A program made the position numbers and the translations under genes. This document shows, one piece after another, positions 7,669 to 11,019 of a stretch of 11,019 bases of DNA. The notes below the pieces were generated by a model. That model ran no database searches. It saw nothing but the letters and a program-made list of their open reading frames with translations, and was not told the origin of the DNA. Source of the DNA: an uncultured bacterium (GTDB lineage Bacteria; Planctomycetota; UBA1135; UBA2386); contig CALKYL010000406.1 in assembly GCA_938003515.1 (NCBI GenBank), forward strand, positions 1 through 11,019, read 5' to 3'. Each line of letters begins with the position of its first letter. Within the stretch, counting starts at the first letter, position 1.

Positions 7669-7758
7669 CGGAGGGAAGCAGTCTCGGGAGCCCGCAGCGC
7701 GGATCAAGAGCGCAGGCGCTTCCTTGCGCCGTGTCGCCGCCGCGGCACAGTCTAGGCC
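7669..7758. promoter_or_regulatory. Divergent intergenic region expected to hold promoters for both flanking transcription units
   Basis: These 90 bp lie between two diverging genes, so promoters for the minus-strand operon and for the plus-strand lipoprotein probably reside here or just inside the flanking genes. I could not pick convincing -35/-10 pairs. A 6-bp inverted repeat (GGAAGC at 7674-7679, GCTTCC at 7718-7723) is present but may be chance at this GC content. Confidence 0.4.
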
Positions 7759-8328
7759 ATGGCTCGCGCCGCTGCCGCCTGGTCCCTGTGCCTGCTCGCC
7801 TGCGCGAGCCCGCCGGGGGTCGCGCCGACGACACCCGGCGCTGCGGCCGACGAACCGCCGCCGGCGCGGCTGACGCTCGCCGGCGACGAGGTCGTCGCGG
7901 TCGCGACGCCGACGGATCTGCGCGGCCTGCCGCTGGCCGCGCGCACGACGGTCGAGGCGATCGCGCCGGAGGGCGAACTCTTGTTCTGCGGCCGCGGACG
8001 CGGCACCCGCGGCCCCGGCTACCGCGTCGAGAAGCGCTACGAAGAACCGGTGCCGCACGTGCGCTCGGTGCTGGTCGACGCGGACGGCGCCGTGCTCGAG
8101 CGCGGGCACACCCTGCCGCTGCCCGACGTGCCTCACCACGTGCTCGCGGCGGCGCTGACCGTCGCGCCGTTCGTCGAGAGCGCCGAGATCGTCTCGGGTC
8201 CGACCGACGAGGAGTTCTGGCGCCTGGTCGTCCGGGACCGCCGCGAACACACGTTCCTGGTCACCGTCGGGTTGTCGGGCCGCGCGCTGTCGGTGCGCCG
8301 CCGGCGCGCAGCCCGCGTCGACAGCTGA
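7759..8328 (+). CDS. Small lipoprotein with possible PepSY-like tandem fold
   Basis: 189 residues. The N-terminus MARAAAAWSLCLLACASPPG has a clear lipobox (L-L-A-C), with Cys15 as the lipidation site. A low-complexity Pro/Ala linker runs to about residue 35. The remainder alternates helix and strand in two roughly parallel halves. The first, residues about 55-120, has LPLAARTTVEAIAPEG, then YRVEKRYEE, then VLVDADGAVLERG. The second, about 128-185, has HHVLAAALTVA, then EEFWRLVVRDR, then FLVTVGLSGRALSV. That helix-strand-strand-strand pattern with a terminal '[DN]xxGxxL' turn is reminiscent of PepSY-like domains, but I do not recognise a specific family. It sits alone between the divergent region and the 15-bp repeat array. 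Function is unknown; an envelope-associated role is inferred only from the lipobox. Confidence 0.75.
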   Translation: MARAAAAWSLCLLACASPPGVAPTTPGAAADEPPPARLTLAGDEVVAVATPTDLRGLPLAARTTVEAIAPEGELLFCGRGRGTRGPGYRVEKRYEEPVPHVRSVLVDADGAVLERGHTLPLPDVPHHVLAAALTVAPFVESAEIVSGPTDEEFWRLVVRDRREHTFLVTVGLSGRALSVRRRRAARVDS

Positions 8329-8343
8329 TCGGGCGGCCGCCTT

Positions 8344-8503
8344 CGGGTGCCGGGCGTTCGGGTGCTGGGCCTTCGGATGCTGGGCCTTCGAGTGCTGGGC
8401 CGCCGAGTACTGGGCCGCCGAGTACTGGGCCGCCGAGTACTGGGCCGCCGAGTGCTGGGCCGCCGAGTGCTGGGCCGCCGGGTGCTGGGCCGCCGGGTGC
8501 TGG
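8344..8503. repeat. 15-bp tandem repeat (minisatellite), about 10.7 units
   Basis: Ten complete 15-bp units plus a 10-bp partial unit, core CGAGTACTGGGCCGC. Units 5-7 (8404-8448) are identical. Units 4, 8 and 9 differ from them only by G for A (GAGTGC for GAGTAC). Unit 10 and the partial unit read CGGGTGC. Units 1-3 carry CTT or GTT in place of the final CGC. The array occupies most of the 184-bp gap between two lipoprotein genes and ends 9 nt before the first ATG of the downstream one. The period is a multiple of three and no unit creates a stop, so all six frames are open through it; it need not be translated. Divergent edge units and identical central units are typical of slippage or unequal exchange. 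Confidence 0.95.
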
Positions 8504-8512
8504 CGCCGTACG

Positions 8513-8869
8513 ATGCCGGGTATGCGACATCGCCTTCGTGCCGTGGCGGCGGCCGCCCTCGGCCTGCTGCTCGGCGGATGCCTGGCCGGTCCCCACCAGC
8601 TGCGGCGCTCGGTCGACGACTGGGACCACAAGACCTACGTCAACAGCCCGTGGTGGAACGCGGCGCTGTGGATCGTGCCCGTGTATCCGATCAGCCACAT
8701 CGGCGCGATGACGCTCGACTTCCTGATCACCGACCCGTGGGCGTTCTGGTTCGACGACGCCTGGGACGGAGCCGGCACCGGCTTCGAGCACCTGCCGGTC
8801 GAGTGGACCGACGGGCGCGTCGGCAGCCTGTTGATGGACCGCGCGCTGTGGACGCGCGTCGACAAGTGA
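8513..8869 (+). CDS. Small DUF3332-like lipoprotein
   Basis: 118 residues from the ATG at 8513, or 115 from the ATG at 8522 ([20 protein letters not shown]). The lipobox L-G-G-C places the lipidated Cys at residue 23 (20 from the second ATG). The mature part, with W-D-x-K-x-Y-V-N, then [20 protein letters not shown], then PWAFWFDD, follows the layout of the DUF3332 family: Cys after a short signal, a Trp-containing helix, 'V-N', a hydrophobic segment containing 'I-V-P-V-Y', and a final 'D-x-L-I-x-x-x-x-x-F-W' segment. The function of that family is not established. Neither start has a good Shine-Dalgarno sequence, because the tandem repeat ends 9 nt before the first ATG. The next gene starts 55 nt downstream on the same strand, so the two may be co-transcribed. 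Confidence 0.8.
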   Translation: MPGMRHRLRAVAAAALGLLLGGCLAGPHQLRRSVDDWDHKTYVNSPWWNAALWIVPVYPISHIGAMTLDFLITDPWAFWFDDAWDGAGTGFEHLPVEWTDGRVGSLLMDRALWTRVDK

Positions 8870-8891
8870 CCGCCGGGGCCTTGCGTGGACC

Positions 8892-8903
8892 GGCGACGTC
8901 GCC
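8892..8903. other. 12-bp perfect palindrome GGCGACGTCGCC
   Basis: A perfect 12-bp palindrome in the 55-bp gap between the DUF3332-like gene and the beta-barrel gene, 21 nt upstream of the latter's start. It could be a dimeric-regulator site or a small hairpin. Palindromes of this size are not rare in DNA this rich in G and C, so the call is weak. Confidence 0.2.
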
Positions 8904-8924
8904 CACAAGGGCGCCGCGAGGACC

Positions 8925-10139
8925 ATGCAGCGCACTCCGTGGATCCCCGTCGGGCTGGCGTTCGCGCTGACGCCGGCCCTCGCACCGGCCCAGTTCCTCA
9001 ACCGCGCCGTCTGGCTCGGTTCGGAAGAGGAGAGCGTGCGTCGCGACTTCGAGCAGGGCACGGAATACTTCCTCGACCGGTTCTCCTACGTCGTCACGCC
9101 GCCGTGGTGGGATCGCGGCCTGCGTCGCTTCGAGAACCGGGCGCAGGTCCGCCTCGGCTCGGTCACGACGCGCGACTTCACGCTCGAGAACGCGCTCGAC
9201 CACGCCGTCGAGCTCGGCGACGACGTGACGTTCCGGTTCCACTGGCTTCAGAGCGAGACGCGCGACGCCCGCTTCCAGCGCAACGCCGTCGGGCTCGAAT
9301 ACGCCCTCGACGACCGGACCGCGCTGTTCGCGCAGGGCACGCCGTTCGGCGACAAGGGCGACATCGACGTGTCGTTCGGAGCCTGGCTGCTGCGCAACGG
9401 CGACGACGCGCTGCGCGTCATGGTGACGCTCGTCGACGCGCCGAGCGAGAAGAGCCGCGTGGTCGAATACGTGCAGGCGCCCTACGGCCTGCACGTCGCC
9501 GGCGCGTTCGGCGACCCGGACGGCCACCGCATCGCGTTCGAACTCGGCGCGCAGCTGCCGTTCGAGGAGCGCCGCCTCGCGACCGACGACCGCTTCGAGC
9601 TCGAGCGCTACATCGGCACGGTGGAGACGCACCTGCGCGTGTCCGACCGGGACCGGCTCGTGCTCGCGCTGGAGTCCGAGTACACCGACAAGGCGCTGCG
9701 CACCTTCGACCCGGCCGCGCCGCTGCGCGAGTCGTTCGACCGCACCTTCCACCAGGCCCGCGCCGAGTGGTGGATCGACGACGGGCCGCGGCAGTGGTCG
9801 TTCGGCGTGCTGCACACCTACCACAGCGAGCACGGCCGCCGGCCGAACGACCCGTTCAACGACCTGCGCACGCAGCGGCGCGAGTGGCTCGGCATCGCGC
9901 GGGTGCTGCTGCCGGTCGACGGCAAGCTGTCGTTCGAGCCGCAGCTGTTCGCCGGGCACGTCGACGACGTGTTCCGCGACGGCACCGAGTTCCGCGACCG
10001 CGACCGCTTCGAGGGCAAGATCGCGTGGAACGCGCGCTGGGACTTCTCGCCGAACGCGACGCTGACGGTGATCGTCGCGACCCAGGTCGACGAACTCGCG
10101 TTCGGCGGCGGCGGCGCCCAGTTCGTCGCGCGATTCTGA
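8925..10139 (+). CDS. Putative outer-membrane beta-barrel protein, family not recognised
   Basis: 404 residues. A signal peptide ([20 protein letters not shown]) with an A-P-A cleavage motif before Gln23 indicates export. After residue 65 the sequence is a long series of short amphipathic strands rich in Arg/Asp/Glu and aromatics, split by acidic or Gly turns. Examples are [34 protein letters not shown] and [12 protein letters not shown]. The chain ends AQFVARF with a C-terminal Phe, the usual recognition feature for outer-membrane barrel assembly. No catalytic motif and no TonB-dependent plug were seen; a porin-like or structural barrel of about 14-16 strands is possible. GAGGA lies only 2 nt before the ATG, closer than ideal, but the signal peptide supports this start. 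It follows the DUF3332-like lipoprotein gene by 55 nt and probably shares its transcript. Confidence 0.8.
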   Translation: MQRTPWIPVGLAFALTPALAPAQFLNRAVWLGSEEESVRRDFEQGTEYFLDRFSYVVTPPWWDRGLRRFENRAQVRLGSVTTRDFTLENALDHAVELGDDVTFRFHWLQSETRDARFQRNAVGLEYALDDRTALFAQGTPFGDKGDIDVSFGAWLLRNGDDALRVMVTLVDAPSEKSRVVEYVQAPYGLHVAGAFGDPDGHRIAFELGAQLPFEERRLATDDRFELERYIGTVETHLRVSDRDRLVLALESEYTDKALRTFDPAAPLRESFDRTFHQARAEWWIDDGPRQWSFGVLHTYHSEHGRRPNDPFNDLRTQRREWLGIARVLLPVDGKLSFEPQLFAGHVDDVFRDGTEFRDRDRFEGKIAWNARWDFSPNATLTVIVATQVDELAFGGGGAQFVARF

Positions 10140-10150
10140 GCGGCTGCGAC

Positions 10151-10189
10151 GCCCGGCGGCCCCGCGGGCCGTGGCCGCGGCCTCCGGGC
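10151..10189. terminator. GC-rich inverted repeat in a convergent gap, probable bidirectional terminator
   Basis: GCCCGGCGGCC (10151-10161) pairs with GGCCTCCGGGC (10179-10189) over 10 of 11 positions, with one C/T mismatch. An alternative inner hairpin (GGCCC-CGC-GGGCC, 10158-10170) also exists. It fills most of the 52-bp gap between two convergent stop codons. There is no T-tract on either strand, so it is not a classical intrinsic terminator. Position and stem strength are the evidence. Confidence 0.5.
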
Positions 10190-10191
10190 AA

Positions 10192-10860
10192 CTACGAGTC
10201 GGCGCGCTCGACGCGTTCCAGCTCGACCATGGTGTCGCCGAGCAGCTGCCGCACCTCGAGCCCCTCGACCGGGGCGTACCACAGGACCTGCGTGCGCGTC
10301 AGCCAGTCCCCGTCCAGATCCAGCCGCAGCGTGCGCACGATGCGCAGCGCGTCGAACGCGCCGGCGGGCACCGTGACGCGGTCGAGCCCCTCGACGACGT
10401 AGCTCGCCCGCATCGGCAGCGCCTGGCCCCCGCGCGCACGATCGACGAACCCGCACTCCCAGCGCTTTCCGACCCACAGGGGCCAGTGGTAGCGCACGTC
10501 GACCGGGCTCAGCACGCGCGTCGGCTCGCCGTCGGCGATCTCCCGCTCGCCGAGGTTGCCGAGATCGAGGTCGCGCCGCAGCCTGCGGCCGTCGCCGACG
10601 TCGATCTCGTAGCCCTCCTCGTCGCGGGCGACGACCTCGAACGTGCCGCGCAGCCGTTCGCCCCGGACGAGCGTGAACCGGTCCCCTACGCGCCACTCGG
10701 GCCGCGCCCACGTCGGCGCACCGGGTGGCGGCGCGTCGTCCGCGCGCACGAGACCGGGACCTTCGCCGCCCGGCAGCGGCGCGGGGGCGCCGCGACACGC
10801 CGCGTGGGCGACGGCGGCGAGCGCGACCAGCGCGCGGACCCTGACGGCGAGGACCTTCAC
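10192..10860 (-). CDS. Exported protein of unknown function with a beta-rich domain (DUF3108/TapB-like)
   Basis: 222 residues from a GTG start. The N-terminus MKVLAVRVRALVALAAVAHA is a signal sequence. It ends A-H-A followed by A-C, so it fits either ordinary cleavage after Ala20 or a poor lipobox with Cys22. After a Pro/Gly-rich linker, residues about 55-215 are beta-rich: WRVGDRFTLVRGERLRGTFE, YHWPLWVGKRWECGF, VTVPAGAFDALRIVRTLRL and VLWYAPVEGLEVRQL. The 'W-x-V-G-x-x-W ... VPAG-x-F-D-A ... WYAP-x-x-G' order is typical of DUF3108/TapB-like periplasmic proteins, whose biochemical role is unclear. The GTG overlaps the stop of the upstream phosphoesterase gene by 4 nt (GTGA) and no Shine-Dalgarno sequence is visible, so translation is probably coupled to that gene. 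Confidence 0.75.
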   Translation of the reverse strand: MKVLAVRVRALVALAAVAHAACRGAPAPLPGGEGPGLVRADDAPPPGAPTWARPEWRVGDRFTLVRGERLRGTFEVVARDEEGYEIDVGDGRRLRRDLDLGNLGEREIADGEPTRVLSPVDVRYHWPLWVGKRWECGFVDRARGGQALPMRASYVVEGLDRVTVPAGAFDALRIVRTLRLDLDGDWLTRTQVLWYAPVEGLEVRQLLGDTMVELERVERADS

Positions 10861-11019
10861 GGCAGCGGGATCGGGATCGGACGGAAGTCGATCGCGTCGA
10901 CCGACGCGAGGTAGTAGCGGATGCCGCCTGCCTCGCCCTGCAAGCCGTGCTTGAGGTCCTTGCCGTGCAGGTGGCCGTAGACGCCGACCCGCCCCTGGGC
11001 CTCCTCGAGCAGCGGCACC
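10857..11019 (-). CDS. C-terminal fragment of a calcineurin-like metallophosphoesterase, cut by the window edge
   Basis: The last 53 residues are present; the start lies beyond base 11019. The motif VGVYGHLHGKDL is the C-terminal GHxH metal-binding block of calcineurin-like phosphoesterases. The following GGIRYYLASVDAIDFRPIPI resembles the end of COG1768-type predicted phosphohydrolases (G-x-x-Y-x-L-V/A-S-x-D-x-x-x-F-x-P). These enzymes are cytosolic di-metal phosphoesterases with poorly defined substrates. The stop codon overlaps the next gene's GTG start (GTGA). Family membership is well supported by the motif; the other metal ligands are outside the window. Confidence 0.8.
   Translation of the reverse strand, partial: VPLLEEAQGRVGVYGHLHGKDLKHGLQGEAGGIRYYLASVDAIDFRPIPIPLP

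Noticed and set aside
7749..7754. TAGACT on the minus strand as a -10 box
   Set aside because: It has no matching -35 at 16-18 bp and would lie about 80 nt upstream of the operon's first start; not enough to call a promoter.
8344..8503. CRISPR array
   Set aside because: The 15-bp units are contiguous with no unique spacers and no cas genes are nearby; this is a simple tandem repeat.
8504..9061. Minus-strand reading of the 15-bp array as a collagen-like or GPVLG-repeat protein (frame spanning 8261-9061)
   Set aside because: It runs antisense to the DUF3332-like gene and into the barrel gene, with no plausible start context; the open frame follows from the repeat period being a multiple of three.

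Overview
The window is very GC-rich and almost fully coding, with a strong G/C bias at third codon positions, so many long antisense frames stay open by chance. Several products carry lipoprotein signal peptides and one looks like an outer-membrane beta-barrel, so the host is a Gram-negative-type bacterium. The gene style (M28 peptidase with a fibronectin-like tail, very large lipoproteins with carboxypeptidase-regulatory-like repeats, retropepsin-like proteins) fits an environmental Planctomycetota or Myxococcota genome. That placement is inference; there is no rRNA or other taxonomic marker here.

Left block (1-7668, all minus strand). Read in transcription order from 7668, the genes are: a cyclodeaminase/FchA-type folate enzyme; the cofactor-independent phosphoglycerate mutase GpmI; a secreted M28 zinc aminopeptidase; an 888-residue multidomain lipoprotein; a lipoprotein with two retropepsin-like aspartic protease domains; and the first 57 residues of a possible PAS-domain protein that runs off the left edge. 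The five junctions are -4, -4, +1, -1 and +22 nt, so this is very probably one operon with translational coupling. Two cytosolic metabolic enzymes lead and three exported proteins follow.

Middle block (7669-10139, plus strand). A 90-bp divergent gap separates the operon from a small lipoprotein with a possible PepSY-like fold. Next come a 15-bp tandem repeat of nearly 11 units, a small DUF3332-like lipoprotein that starts right after the repeat, and a 404-residue putative outer-membrane beta-barrel protein. A GC-rich inverted repeat in the 52-bp convergent gap probably acts as a terminator.

Right block (10140-11019, minus strand). The C-terminal end of a calcineurin-like metallophosphoesterase enters from the right edge. 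It overlaps by 4 nt (GTGA) a 222-residue exported protein of unknown function.

No tRNA, rRNA, CRISPR array, insertion sequence, phage gene or defence gene was seen. The features most worth a second look are the minisatellite abutting the DUF3332-like gene, the exported protease/lipoprotein trio coupled to gpmI, and the double-DTG aspartic protease lipoprotein. None of these amounts to a demonstrated new system.
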